Position numbers and translations under genes: made by a program
Assembly: GCF_900130015.1 (NCBI RefSeq)
Contig: NZ_FQXS01000002.1
Coordinates: forward strand, 62,001 to 126,000
Length of the DNA stretch: 64,000 nt
Reading direction: 5' to 3'
Source of the DNA: Desulfofustis glycolicus DSM 9705
GTDB taxonomy: Bacteria; Desulfobacterota; Desulfobulbia; Desulfobulbales; Desulfocapsaceae
Part shown: piece after piece, positions 45,462 through 56,100 of the stretch
Layout: each line of letters opens with the position of its first letter
Numbering within the stretch: the first letter of the stretch is position 1
The notes under the pieces: generated by a model
Databases searched by the model: none
The model's input: the letters and a program-made list of their open reading frames with translations, nothing else
What the model was told of the DNA's origin: nothing

Positions 45462-47315
45462 CTACTCACCGACTGCGACGGTGCTCATGAACCGGCGCCA
45501 GATCGGCGCCGCCGTCCGTCCTCCGTTCTCACCGTTGCCCAGACTCCGGTTACGGTCGTGACCGATCCAGACACCGGCCAGCCACCGGTCATGAAAGCCG
45601 ATAAACCAGGCGTCCCGGTTGTCGTCCGAGGTGCCGGTCTTGCCGCCCGATGTCCCGACCAAACCGGCCGCCTGGCGACCGGTTCCTTCACCAATCACCC
45701 GAATGAGCAATTGTCTGACCTGATCGGCGCTGGCTTTTGACAAGACCTGTCGCCGCTCCGGTCGCGCCTGGTACAACTGCCGCCCGTCATGTTCAGTTAT
45801 CCGCTCGATCAACATCGGCTGAACACCAACCCCATCACAGACAAACGGCAGGTAGGCCCCGGTCATTTCCAGCGGCGACACATCGACGGCACCGAGGGCA
45901 AGCGACAAGTCGGGCGGCAGGTCGCTGGAAATCCCGGCCTTTTTGGCCAGTTCGTGAACCGGCCTGATGCCGATCTGCTGCATGGTCTTGATCGCCGGGA
46001 TATTGTAGGAATGGATAAGGGCCGTGCCGAGCGTCACCGAGCCGTGGAAGCGTCCGGAAAAATTCCGGGGTCGCCAGGGTCTGCCGTCGGCCCCGGTAAT
46101 GGCGATCGGCTCATCCACCAGCCGGGTCTGCGGCGTCAACCGGCGTTCGAAGGCGGCCCCGTAGAGTAGTGGTTTGAATACCGATCCGGCCGGCCGCTGC
46201 GCCTGGACAGTGCGATTGAACGGGGTCTTGGAGAAATCGCTGCCGCCGACCAGGGCCCGTACTTTACCGGAACAGAGCTCAAGGCCAACCAGCGCTCCTT
46301 CCGGGTGCCCCGTTTGCTGGACGTCCGGTGATTGGCGAGAGGCAATCGCGTTGACCCCATCCCTGATGACCCGTTGGCCGGCCCGCTGCAAACGCTGATC
46401 AAGGTTGGTGTGGATCCTGACGGCAGCAGTCTCGAGCGGCCGAGAGATCATCTTCTGCGCGCGCCGGCGCACTTCGGCAAGATAGTAGCCGTTGGTCGAC
46501 CCGGGCGATCCGGCACTGATCGTCGGTCGCCGCTGGTGGGCTGCCTGGGCCTGTTCGGGACTGATATACCCGTCGGCAACCATGCGGTTGAGCACATAGC
46601 GCTGGCGGGCATGGGCGCGTTGCCAGTGCTGTTTCGGAGAATAGCGACTCGGCGCCTGGGGCAGCCCGGCAAGCAGTGCCATCTCGGCCAGCTCGAGCCG
46701 CATCGCCGGCTTGCCGAAATAGGTCTGGGCGGCGGCCTCGACCCCGTAAGCACCGGCCCCGAGATAGATATGATTGAGATAGATATAGAGAATCTCGTCC
46801 TTGCTCAAGAGCGTGTCGATACGCCAGGCGAGCATGGCTTCCTTGAATTTGCGCAGGTAGGTCTTCTCCGAAGAGAGCAGCAGTCCTTTAGCAACCTGTT
46901 GGGTAATCGTCGATCCGCCCTGGCTTTTCCTCCCGGCCCGGACATTGTTGACCAACGCCCGCAGCACCGAATAGAAATCCAACCCCGGATGCTCGTAAAA
47001 CCGGCCGTCCTCGGCGGCGACAAAGGCCTTGGGCAGCAGCGCCGGCATCTCGTCAAGACCGATAACAACCCGGTTTTCAGTGAAAATCCGATCGACGACG
47101 GCCCCATGGCGGTCGAGAATCAGCGTCGCCTGGAGTGGCTGATAATTGCTGACATTCCTTATGCCGGGTAGATTCAGCTGCTGGAAAAACCCGAGCAGGC
47201 CGGCGAGAAAGACGCTGAGCAGCAGTGCCACCGAAAAGAAAAAAGCGATGATGTGCTTCTCGCCCAGCACCTTTGTGCGCCTGGTCGCCGTCTTTTTTGT
47301 GCCAGAACTCGTCAT
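45462..47315 (-). CDS. mrcA: Class A penicillin-binding protein, standard type
   Basis: Bifunctional peptidoglycan synthase of 617 residues: membrane anchor IIAFFFSVALLLSVFLAGLL, GT51 motifs AAEDGRFYEHPGLD, QGGSTITQQVAKGLL and RRYS-type EILYIYLNHIYLG, then transpeptidase SVFK, SYN and KTGTSDD with the catalytic serine in AGSVFKPLLYG. It is about half the size of the PBP at 5511-8906. The start at 47315 precedes the anchor by a short basic tail; a longer frame reaches into the mutL promoter region. Confidence 0.92.
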   Translation of the reverse strand: MTSSGTKKTATRRTKVLGEKHIIAFFFSVALLLSVFLAGLLGFFQQLNLPGIRNVSNYQPLQATLILDRHGAVVDRIFTENRVVIGLDEMPALLPKAFVAAEDGRFYEHPGLDFYSVLRALVNNVRAGRKSQGGSTITQQVAKGLLLSSEKTYLRKFKEAMLAWRIDTLLSKDEILYIYLNHIYLGAGAYGVEAAAQTYFGKPAMRLELAEMALLAGLPQAPSRYSPKQHWQRAHARQRYVLNRMVADGYISPEQAQAAHQRRPTISAGSPGSTNGYYLAEVRRRAQKMISRPLETAAVRIHTNLDQRLQRAGQRVIRDGVNAIASRQSPDVQQTGHPEGALVGLELCSGKVRALVGGSDFSKTPFNRTVQAQRPAGSVFKPLLYGAAFERRLTPQTRLVDEPIAITGADGRPWRPRNFSGRFHGSVTLGTALIHSYNIPAIKTMQQIGIRPVHELAKKAGISSDLPPDLSLALGAVDVSPLEMTGAYLPFVCDGVGVQPMLIERITEHDGRQLYQARPERRQVLSKASADQVRQLLIRVIGEGTGRQAAGLVGTSGGKTGTSDDNRDAWFIGFHDRWLAGVWIGHDRNRSLGNGENGGRTAAPIWRRFMSTVAVGE

Positions 47316-47420
47316 CGTCCGCCGCCTGATATTGAATATTGCGCTGTTACCACCTATAGTAAAAACTTGTCTACTGTAGCCTCGAAGCAAAAAACGAGCA
47401 ACCGCTATCAAGCCTGACGC

Positions 47421-49262
47421 ATGTCCAAAATCCGTATCCTTCCCGAACACCTGGCCAACCAGATCGCCGCCGGCGAGGTGGTCGAACGACCCGCCTCAGT
47501 AGTCAAGGAGCTGTTGGAAAACAGTCTCGACGCCGGGGCAGACCGTATCGAGATAGAAATCGAGGGCGGCGGGACCCGGCTGATCCGGGTGGTAGACAAC
47601 GGGGAGGGCATGGATGAAGACGACGTGCTCCTCTGCCTGGAACGGCACGGCACCTCCAAGCTCTTCGAGTCCGACCAGCTCAGCGAAATCGCCACCTTGG
47701 GTTTCCGTGGTGAAGCCATCCCCTCCATTGGTGCAGTTGCAAAACTGACGATTATCTCACGAACGCGTACCAGCGAGCTGGGTACCATGGTGGTTTCCCA
47801 TTTCGGCACGGTCAAGACCGTCCGCGAGTGCGGGGCCAGGGTCGGGACCAGCATCGAAATCGCCAACCTGTTCGGCAACACCCCGGCCCGCCGGAAATTT
47901 CTTCGTACCGCCCGTACCGAGATCGCTCATATCGACGAGGCCGTCAGAAATTGCGCGCTGGCCCGGCCGGACGTTTGCTTCTCCCTGCACATCGACGGCA
48001 GGCAGACCCTGCGGCTTGAGCGTGAAACAACCATGGAGCGACGGTTGGCTCAACTGCTCAACTTTCACGACGAATTGATCACCATCGACAGCGGCCCGCC
48101 CGGACCGGACGGTATCTCCGTCCACGGACTGCTCGTCCCGCCGGAAGCGGCGGCACCGAGCTCAGGACGCCTGCGGTTGCTGGTAAACGGCAGAATCATC
48201 AGGGATCGACTTTTGACTCACGCAGTTGCTGAGGGTCTCCGCTCCTTCCTGCTCAAAGGCCGTTTTCCGGCCGGGGTTATCGACGTTACCCTGCCGCCCG
48301 CCGAAGTCGACGTCAATGTCCACCCGGCCAAGCAAGAAGTCCGCTTCCGCGACAGTCGAACCGTCCATCACCTGGTCAGCCAGGCGGTACGTGACGGCAT
48401 GTTCGACCGTCAACAGCAACTACGCCGCGAGCTGTTCCAAGCCCCCGCGACACCGGTGCAGCAGGCCGACGAATCGATCACAGCGGCCGCTGCACCACCG
48501 GCCGGCAAACTGCCGGACGTGGCGTCGGCCGAGCCCCCGTCACGTCCGGCACCACCCTCCTGGCAGGCGGTATCAGCGGTTGCCTCCAGCTTCCAGCCGA
48601 CCACCGGCGAGGCGGAACCGCCCCGCGCCTACGAAGAGCGACAAACCGCCGGCCTGCCGGCCGCCGACACCGAGGGCACAATTCGGGTCGATGAACTGCT
48701 GGTCATCGGCAGCTACCGGGATCTCTATATCTTCTGCCGGAACCGGGACCGGCTGGTGGTGATCGATCAGCATGCTGCCCACGAGCGCCTGCTCTTCGAG
48801 GAGCTACGCCGTCAATATGTCGTGGGACGGGTAGCCTCGCAGCAATTGCTCTTCCCGGTCACCGTCGAGCTCAGCGCCCGGCAGGCGCAGCTGGTGGAGG
48901 CCTCGCTTGATATTCTGAGTCAGATGGGCTTTACGCTGCGCGACTTCGGCGGTACCACCTGGGTGATCGGCGCCGTTCCGGCCCTGGCCGGCAGTTCTCA
49001 CCCGCAGCACCTGTTACTCGACGTCCTCGACTCGCTCGGCGGCGACGATCAGGGCGGCGACGGATCCACGATCGATACCATCCTGGCGACCATGGCCTGC
49101 AAAGCCGCGGTCAAGGCCGGCGATCACCTTGACGATCGAGAGATCACCGCCCTGCTCAAGAAAATGGCCGAAGCCGACTTGTTCTCCCACTGCCCGCATG
49201 GCCGGCCGGTGGTAAAAATCTTCCGTGAAACGGATCTGAAAAAATGGTTTTCCCGCACGTAA
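47421..49262 (+). CDS. mutL: DNA mismatch repair protein MutL with endonuclease motif
   Basis: 613-residue GHKL ATPase that couples MutS to strand nicking. N-terminal motifs: IAAGEVVERPASVVKELLENSLDAGA (in parts), VDNGEGM, RHGTSKL, GFRGEAIPSIGAV. The linker (about 340-430) is Pro/Ala rich. The C-terminal domain contains DQHAAHERLLFEE, the metal-dependent endonuclease signature, plus ACKAAVKAGD and CPHGRP, so strand choice is probably MutH-independent. Divergent from the PBP gene; overlaps the next gene by 19 bases. Confidence 0.96.
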   Translation: MSKIRILPEHLANQIAAGEVVERPASVVKELLENSLDAGADRIEIEIEGGGTRLIRVVDNGEGMDEDDVLLCLERHGTSKLFESDQLSEIATLGFRGEAIPSIGAVAKLTIISRTRTSELGTMVVSHFGTVKTVRECGARVGTSIEIANLFGNTPARRKFLRTARTEIAHIDEAVRNCALARPDVCFSLHIDGRQTLRLERETTMERRLAQLLNFHDELITIDSGPPGPDGISVHGLLVPPEAAAPSSGRLRLLVNGRIIRDRLLTHAVAEGLRSFLLKGRFPAGVIDVTLPPAEVDVNVHPAKQEVRFRDSRTVHHLVSQAVRDGMFDRQQQLRRELFQAPATPVQQADESITAAAAPPAGKLPDVASAEPPSRPAPPSWQAVSAVASSFQPTTGEAEPPRAYEERQTAGLPAADTEGTIRVDELLVIGSYRDLYIFCRNRDRLVVIDQHAAHERLLFEELRRQYVVGRVASQQLLFPVTVELSARQAQLVEASLDILSQMGFTLRDFGGTTWVIGAVPALAGSSHPQHLLLDVLDSLGGDDQGGDGSTIDTILATMACKAAVKAGDHLDDREITALLKKMAEADLFSHCPHGRPVVKIFRETDLKKWFSRT

Positions 49263-49813
49263 CTCCCGGCACCGCCTATCGAACGTGTCGCGGCCTGTCC
49301 CTGCTGTTGTCGCTCCTTCTGTTGCTGAGTGCCGGCTGCGCCAAACAACCGACTACGACGCTGATGGAAGTGACCGCCTATTGCGGCTGCTCGAGTTGCT
49401 GCGGCTGGGAGCGCGGCAGCTGGGCCTATCTCAAGCTCGATTTCTGGAACAAATACGTCAGCAGCGGGCCCCAACAAGGCGCGTCTTACTCCGGTCGCAC
49501 GGCCAGCGGTACCTATCCGCGGGAACCCCAGCAAGGATTCTTCTCACTGGACAGTCTGCAACGCCCCTGGATGATCCCTGTCAGAGTGCTGCTGCCCTGG
49601 AAATTTCTGCCCAGTGACGGCACCATTGCCGCCGATACCGCCTATTACCCCTTCGGTACCAGGATGTATGTCCCCGATTACGGCTGGGGCACGGTCGAGG
49701 ACCGGGGCAGTGCCATCAAAGGACCGACGCGGATCGACATCTTCTATCACTCCCACCGGAATGCCCTGCAGTGGGGCCGCCGCCGGGTCAACGTGACCAT
49801 TGAACGCCAATGA
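49244..49813 (+). CDS. 3D-domain lipoprotein
   Basis: 189-residue predicted lipoprotein: signal ending LLSAGC, then a cysteine-rich start YCGCSSCCGWE and a C-terminal 3D domain (IAADTAYYPFGTRMYVPDYG, VEDRGSAIKGPTRIDIFY). The domain name comes from its three conserved aspartates; it is shared with MltA-type transglycosylases and resuscitation factors, so a murein-linked role is expected. The start lies within the end of mutL. Confidence 0.85.
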   Translation: MVFPHVTPGTAYRTCRGLSLLLSLLLLLSAGCAKQPTTTLMEVTAYCGCSSCCGWERGSWAYLKLDFWNKYVSSGPQQGASYSGRTASGTYPREPQQGFFSLDSLQRPWMIPVRVLLPWKFLPSDGTIAADTAYYPFGTRMYVPDYGWGTVEDRGSAIKGPTRIDIFYHSHRNALQWGRRRVNVTIERQ

Positions 49814-49825
49814 GTGGAGGAACCG

Positions 49826-51163
49826 ATGAACAGATCTGCTGACACCGAACCGGTAGTGATCATCGGCGGCGGCCTGGCCGGCTGCGAAGCGGCCTGGCAG
49901 ATCGCCCGTGCCGGCAGCCGGGTCCGGCTCTACGACATGAAACCGCACCGCTTCAGTCCGGCCCATGGATCCCCGGATCTGGCCGAGTTGGTCTGCTCCA
50001 ACTCCCTGCGCTCAAACGATCCCCATGCCGCGGTCGGCCTGCTCAAACATGAGATGCGTCGCCTGCAGTCACTGATCATGCAGGCCGCCGACGCCACCGC
50101 GGTGCCGGCCGGCAAAGCGCTGGCCGTCGACCGCGCCCGGTTTTCAGCGACCATCACCGCTGCCTTGGCCGACCACCCGCGTATCACTATCGTCAGGGAG
50201 GAGATCAACGATCTCCCGGAACCACGAGACGGCCGCGTGCTCATTCTGGCCACCGGCCCGCTGACCTCGGAGGCGCTCGCCGCAGCGCTGGCCGAGTTGA
50301 CCGGCAGTGCGCGGCTTTACTTCTACGACGCCATCGCCCCGATTATCCATCATGAATCGCTCGATCTGTCGATCGTCTATCAGAAATCACGGTATGATGA
50401 CGGACCGGGCGACTACCTCAACTGCCCTCTGGATCACCGGTCCTACGAGCGGTTCATCACCGAACTTGCCGGGGCCGCCTGCGTGCCTCTGCGGGAGTTC
50501 GAAGACCCCAAATATTTTGAAGGTTGTCTGCCAATCGAGGTGATCCGCGCCCGTGGCGACAATACCCTGCGCTTCGGTCCGATGAAGCCGGTCGGCCTGG
50601 AACATCCGCAGACCGGCGCGCTGCCCTATGCCGTGGTGCAGCTGCGCAAGGAGAATCGACAGGGAACCCTCTACAACATGGTAGGGTTCCAGACCAAGCT
50701 AACGTATCCTGAGCAGAAGCGGATTTTCCGGTTGATCCCCGGCCTGGAGCAGGCGGAGTTCGCCCGGCTCGGATCCATTCACCGCAACACGTTCCTGCGG
50801 GCGCCGGAGGTCTTGCTGCCGAGCTTGCAATTGCGCTGTCGGCCGGATATTCTGATCGCCGGGCAGCTCTCCGGGGTCGAAGGCTACGTCGAATCGACCG
50901 CCATCGGTCTGCTGGCCGGCCTCAACGGCTACCGGCTCGCCACCGGCCGCGCACCGCTTATGCCGCCTCCCGGCACCGGACTCGGCGCCCTGATCACTCA
51001 CCTGACCGAAACGGACCCGCGCCATTTCCAGCCGTCGAACATCAATTTCGGGCTCTTTCCACCCTGGCCGAAAAAGGTGCCGAAACGGCTGCGCGGCTCC
51101 ACCCGCGCCCAGCAATCTGATGAGGCCCTGACCGACTGGCTGGCGACGCACACCATCGACTGA
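49826..51163 (+). CDS. trmFO: Methylene-THF:tRNA (uracil-54) methyltransferase
   Basis: Flavoprotein of 445 residues making ribothymidine 54 in tRNA with folate as carbon donor. FAD site VVIIGGGLAGCEAAWQIARAG, the FxxNSLRS-type segment LAELVCSNSLRSND, YDAIAPIIHHESLD and FEGCLPIEVIRARG are characteristic, with GQLSGVEGYVES near the end. The ATG at 49826 has GGAGG upstream; an in-frame GTG at 49814 is less likely. Confidence 0.95.
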   Translation: MNRSADTEPVVIIGGGLAGCEAAWQIARAGSRVRLYDMKPHRFSPAHGSPDLAELVCSNSLRSNDPHAAVGLLKHEMRRLQSLIMQAADATAVPAGKALAVDRARFSATITAALADHPRITIVREEINDLPEPRDGRVLILATGPLTSEALAAALAELTGSARLYFYDAIAPIIHHESLDLSIVYQKSRYDDGPGDYLNCPLDHRSYERFITELAGAACVPLREFEDPKYFEGCLPIEVIRARGDNTLRFGPMKPVGLEHPQTGALPYAVVQLRKENRQGTLYNMVGFQTKLTYPEQKRIFRLIPGLEQAEFARLGSIHRNTFLRAPEVLLPSLQLRCRPDILIAGQLSGVEGYVESTAIGLLAGLNGYRLATGRAPLMPPPGTGLGALITHLTETDPRHFQPSNINFGLFPPWPKKVPKRLRGSTRAQQSDEALTDWLATHTID

Positions 51164-51337
51164 ACCGGGTCAGCAAGCGCTTTGGGTTACCCAGACAATT
51201 CGTTTGCCCGGCTGGGTTGTTGCTGTTCTTTGTATGAAAATCGGTCTTCCCGGGCTGGCCGGCCCTTCCGACCCAGGCAGAGATTCTCCCTATTTGTTTG
51301 GAAATATCGCCTTGGGACCGGGAGATATGGTGCTTGC

Positions 51338-53113
51338 TCAGATCTCGGTGAATCCCCAGAACGGGTAGTCGAGGCGATAGGTGGCGATCAGGCCGGGACT
51401 GTGCTCCCGGCTGGCGACCAGCCAGAGATGATTGTCGCGCCGACTGCCGTCCATGGCACTCTGCTGGTCCCAGTCTGGATGGAGGACAAAGGCATTGTCG
51501 GCACTGTACTCGATATCGCCTGATCCCTTGAAGACTCCCAGATGCGGAGTTTCCCGATAAGAGCCCTTGTCGCCGCGGGACAGCTCTGAAATAACGAGAA
51601 AGGAGACCTGCATCTCATCGCGGATCGACTCGAATTGACGGAGCCACGCGTCGATGCCGCTGCGCCGCTCGCTCAGATCCTTGAACGGGAGTTTGTGCAG
51701 GCTGTCGACGACGACCACGGTGTACTCCCGCTGGGTCTCGTGGCGCATGAAATCGATATGCCGCCGCATGATCTCCGGCGTCAGGCGACGATCGTTAACG
51801 ATACGAAACCAGGTCAACAGCTTTCTGAACTCCTGACAGGCCTGCTGATAACGCCGGCGATCCTCATCGTTGAAACGACCCGTCTGCAGTCCGCGAAGGG
51901 CCAGCCGACTGAGGCGCACCAGCGTACGTTGCAGGATCTTCTGCCTGCCATTCTCGAAATCGTAATAGATCACCGGGATGCCGCGACGAGCCATGTCGGT
52001 GGCAATCTGGATCATGAAACAGGACTTGCCGACCTTCGGCGCCCCGCCGATCACGTTGATGCCGTGAATACCGTCGACGGCCCGATCGAGTTTGGCCAGT
52101 CCGGTCTTCATACCGCGGAAATCGTCTCCCCGCTGCTGCTCCAGCCTCTTGAAAAACCGGTCATGCTCTCGTTTCGGCGTGGCAAACGGAGAAAAAGCCC
52201 GGGAAGAACGGGCCATCGCAATGACCTCGCCGCTGAAACCGGCGCCCTTGTCACAGGCGAGCTGCCAGAGGCTGTAATTGCGGCTCACACCGATCGGCCA
52301 GCCCAGCAGGCGCACCTTGTGGCCGATGCGGGAGGCCAACGACCGGGCGCGAATCTCCGCTTCGGCGTTGTTGACGGTAGCGATAAAAAGCGTCCTGATA
52401 TAGGCGAAACGCTGCGGATCGAGGAATTCCAGGATCTGGCTGTCGGGCACCGCCACGCCGGGCAGACCGATCTGTTTCAGGGTCAACAGACTATCCTCAC
52501 CTTCACAGATCACCAGGGTGCCGTTTTCACATCGCCGGATATCCTCGACATTGAACAGCTGATACTCTTCAGCGCGCAGGGTCTCGTCTCCCTGCCAGAA
52601 AGAGTCGCTCGGTCGATCCGGGTAAACACAACGAGCGGTATAGCAATTGCCATCTTCCTGGAAATAGGGATACACGAGGTATCGGCCGTTATAACCGATG
52701 CCGAGTTCACGCAGGACCGGCTCGGTAACGCCAGCCGTCTGGAAATGAGCCAACACCGACTCGGTCAGATTGTCCTGGAAACCCTTGACCTGCTGATTGA
52801 GTGTCTGGGCCGGATAATCGATCTGGCGCAGAAGCGGCTCGCGGTCAGGATCAAAGCCCGGCGTCGCCTCCGGATTCAGTTTGGCCAGCGCCGTGAACCA
52901 GAGCGGGAACCCGCCCGGAACGCAGCGGTTCAAACAGCGGAAATAGCCGTGGAAAAAGCCGTCCGGATTGATCGTAACCACCAGTCGCTGCTGGCCGTCC
53001 AGTCCTTTTTCCGGACAAAACGGGCAATCGGCGCTGTAGATCGATTTATCGAGCGAACCACCGCTGAGATTGCTGACATAGAACTGGTAGACCGCCTCGG
53101 CGTAATCGCTCAT
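51338..53113 (-). CDS. TOPRIM/DnaB-like primase-helicase protein
   Basis: 591 residues laid out like T7 gp4: N-terminal zinc ribbon (CPFC and CLNRC, about 30-65), TOPRIM-like domain (VICEGEDSLLTLKQIGLPGVAV) and a RecA/DnaB-type ATPase from about 340 (GINVIGGAPKVGKSCF Walker A, VVVVDSLHKL Walker B, arginine-rich end). In the TOPRIM the usual DxD is replaced by NN (FIATVNNAEAE), so primase activity may be lost. No phage genes are nearby. It starts 30 bases after the PilZ protein gene and is likely co-transcribed with it. Confidence 0.8.
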   Translation of the reverse strand: MSDYAEAVYQFYVSNLSGGSLDKSIYSADCPFCPEKGLDGQQRLVVTINPDGFFHGYFRCLNRCVPGGFPLWFTALAKLNPEATPGFDPDREPLLRQIDYPAQTLNQQVKGFQDNLTESVLAHFQTAGVTEPVLRELGIGYNGRYLVYPYFQEDGNCYTARCVYPDRPSDSFWQGDETLRAEEYQLFNVEDIRRCENGTLVICEGEDSLLTLKQIGLPGVAVPDSQILEFLDPQRFAYIRTLFIATVNNAEAEIRARSLASRIGHKVRLLGWPIGVSRNYSLWQLACDKGAGFSGEVIAMARSSRAFSPFATPKREHDRFFKRLEQQRGDDFRGMKTGLAKLDRAVDGIHGINVIGGAPKVGKSCFMIQIATDMARRGIPVIYYDFENGRQKILQRTLVRLSRLALRGLQTGRFNDEDRRRYQQACQEFRKLLTWFRIVNDRRLTPEIMRRHIDFMRHETQREYTVVVVDSLHKLPFKDLSERRSGIDAWLRQFESIRDEMQVSFLVISELSRGDKGSYRETPHLGVFKGSGDIEYSADNAFVLHPDWDQQSAMDGSRRDNHLWLVASREHSPGLIATYRLDYPFWGFTEI

Positions 53114-53142
53114 TTCACTCTCGCAAACGGTGGTGGCAGCCT

Positions 53143-56100
53143 TTACGGCAAGGTGGTGTCTTTTCCGGTTTTGACGATTGTCTGGAGATCGCTGCCGGAG
53201 ATATCGTCGACAAACTTGACGTGAACCGAATATTCATTTTCCATGGCCTGGTGTCCGCGCACTGCGATAATCGTTCCCAATACCGCTACCTGACGCTCAA
53301 CCGCTCCCTCCATCGGCAAGAGGACCCTGGTGCTGCGCCCGAGCAGCAGGCGAGCGTTCTTTTTCTGGGAAATGCGCAGGAAGAACGATACACCGCCGGT
53401 TGAGATGTCGGACAACTCGCCCTTGGACGCGATACCGGTGTCGCGTCCCCTACTGTCGAGCAACAACGAGGTCACACGGCCGGACAGCTTGTGCCGCCGC
53501 GTCGCCCGGCGATCCTTGCCGCTGCGTGAAAAATACGCCTGCAGGCTCGCCGATTTGAGGCAGAAATCATGAAGTTTCGACTCCAGGGCCGGCGACTCCT
53601 CACGCCATTTATAGATGGTGTCGATGCCGAGGTAGAGCACCTCGGTCCGAACCAGGCAGGAGACGCTGACCGTCCACACCGAGGCTTCAAACACGGTGTC
53701 TGCTCCGAGGATCTCGCCACGGGTTGCATTTTTAACGAGCACATCGCCGGACGCGTCCCGATAGGAAATCCTGACTTTGCCGCTATTGATCAGATAGAGG
53801 CCGGACTGCATATCCCCCTGCCGGACGATAAACTGTTCGTTCTCGTAGGTAACGCGTTTGAGAGCATGGTAAAAGTTGGCAAACTCCTCGGTGGTAAGGA
53901 CGTCATAGAGATCGGACCAGGCCTCGACCTGATCCCGGTCGATCGCGGAAATCTTTTCTTCCTCGATCAACTCCGCCGCCCGAATGATTTCGGAAAGGGC
54001 CATCGGGTCGATCTCGATCAGCCATTCCCGCAACGCTTCCGCCTCGGCAAAGCGATGCTTGGCCACCGCCTTGGCAATGAATTCGAGCAGTACCTCGCGG
54101 GCCAGCTCCTTTTTCCCCTGGCCGACCAGCTCCTTGACCTGGCTTACTCCCGGCACCTGCGCCAGCGTCCTGGCCAGCTCCGTGTCTCCTTTTCCTTCTC
54201 CTGCCTCTCCAGGGCCGGCGCCAGCGGCTGGAGAGGGAGAGGGAGGCTCGATCGGCGTCGGCTGACTCGCCCGTTTCATCTCTGCAGAGACCGCTTTCAA
54301 GGCGTTCTCCGCGTCAACCCAGACCTGATTCCCCAGTTTCCGATTGACTTTTTTGCCGCGGTTATCCAGGAATTCGCGCAGGGCTGTATGAACGGTCGCG
54401 GTCGGTATTCGTGACAGGGCCTTGATGATTTCATGGAGCAACGGTTCGCGAACCGCTTCGGAATAGTGTTCCTGGTCGGCCAGAATGACCATCAGCGGCC
54501 CGCTCGTCTCTTCATCGGTAAACCGGTGCAGGGCTTTGACGATCTGCAGCAACATCGCCTCGCTGGCCCCGCTGAAGCAGTCGAGCAGTGCCTGCTTCCG
54601 CCGCTCACCGCTGATGGTGTAGATGCAGGCAAAGGCCTCGCGCTGCACGCGCAAGTCTTCATGGCGAAGAAACGGCATGATGTCGGCAACCTGCTTCGGC
54701 CCGGCCAGCTCCGCCGTCAGCTTGATTAGGTTTCGCTTACCATACCAGGGCATCGGCTCCGGCAGTTTCTCGAGAATCACCGACAGGACAACCGATCCCA
54801 TCGCGGTCAACAGGTCGATGATCCGCAGTCGATCCTGAGGCTCCTCCTCCTGCAACAGCTGATCGACGAGAAAAACGCCGGCGGGCCGGCCCATCATGGT
54901 CAGCCGCTCTCCCGCCTTGCTCTTCGCCCCACTTTCGAGAGATTGTTGCAGCAGCTCCCGAAAGAGCGGTCGATTGAAGGAGCGGTCCTGAATACGACCG
55001 ATCAACGCCGGGATGGGCGGCGGTTTAGCCAACTGACCGGTACGGATCTTATGAAAGAGCGCCAGGACCTGATCGGCACGGTCGAAATGTCCTCGCTGGC
55101 AGGACGCACCGACGATCACCTGCAGCAGAAACGCCGCTTTTTCGTAAGCCGAGTCGCCTTCTTCCGATTCGCGGATCCAGGAAATCAACGCGCCACTCAT
55201 CTTTTCCAGCGACGTCCAGCGTTTCTGGGCAAACAGGACACTGCCGACCATCACCAGACTGCGAATGAGGCGTCGCCGAAGATGATCGTCGCCGCCGAGC
55301 ATTTCCGCCGCCATAATCTCGACCAGACGGTCGGCGGTGGCACCATCACCGCGCCGGTAATATTGTTCGATTTCCTCCGGCAGATTGAGCAGCAGTTCCT
55401 CGCTGCGCAAACCGGCGAGATTGCCGCTGAGCAGCGCGCCGATACCCGTTTCGATTCGTTTGTCGCGACGCTCCTGTTCGCTGCTTTCCAGCAACGAACG
55501 TGCTTTTTCCTTACCGAGATAGAGTTTGCCTTTCGGTGTGCCTGCAAGCAGCTCAACAGTCGCCGCAACGATCGCATCATCGACGCTGATCTCGCCACGC
55601 CGCCCACCGGTTCGCTCGCTTAGCTCGCGGAGTCTTGTCATCGCCGTATCAAACAGCTCGTTGGGGACCAGCTCGACCAGTGCATTTAAGAGATACCGGC
55701 CGAAATCATCGGGATAATCCTGGCAGTAGAGCCTCGTCAGGAAGAGAGCCGAACCGGCGCGCACCACTATGGCTGCAGCGCCGGCGGCAACCTGTTGATG
55801 CTGCTGCGGTGATAGATGGCCACCGACACGGCGCACGAAACGGGAAAATGCTGCCGACCTGGTCGGCAGCGGAGCAGCTTCGACCGCGCTCAATTCCTGC
55901 AACGCCTGGGCAACGCCGGCAACAACCAGATCGATCGCCCGCGAAGTGTCCTGCAGATAGGAGGACAAGCCGGCCAGTCGCGTGGACGGATCGCGCCTGG
56001 AAAACAGGTCGTTGAGCAGGTCCTGCGGCACGGCCGCCGTCTCGAACGACACCTCCTCGTCTGCCTCGGTCTGAGCCGGGTCGTATTCGAGTTCGGGGGC

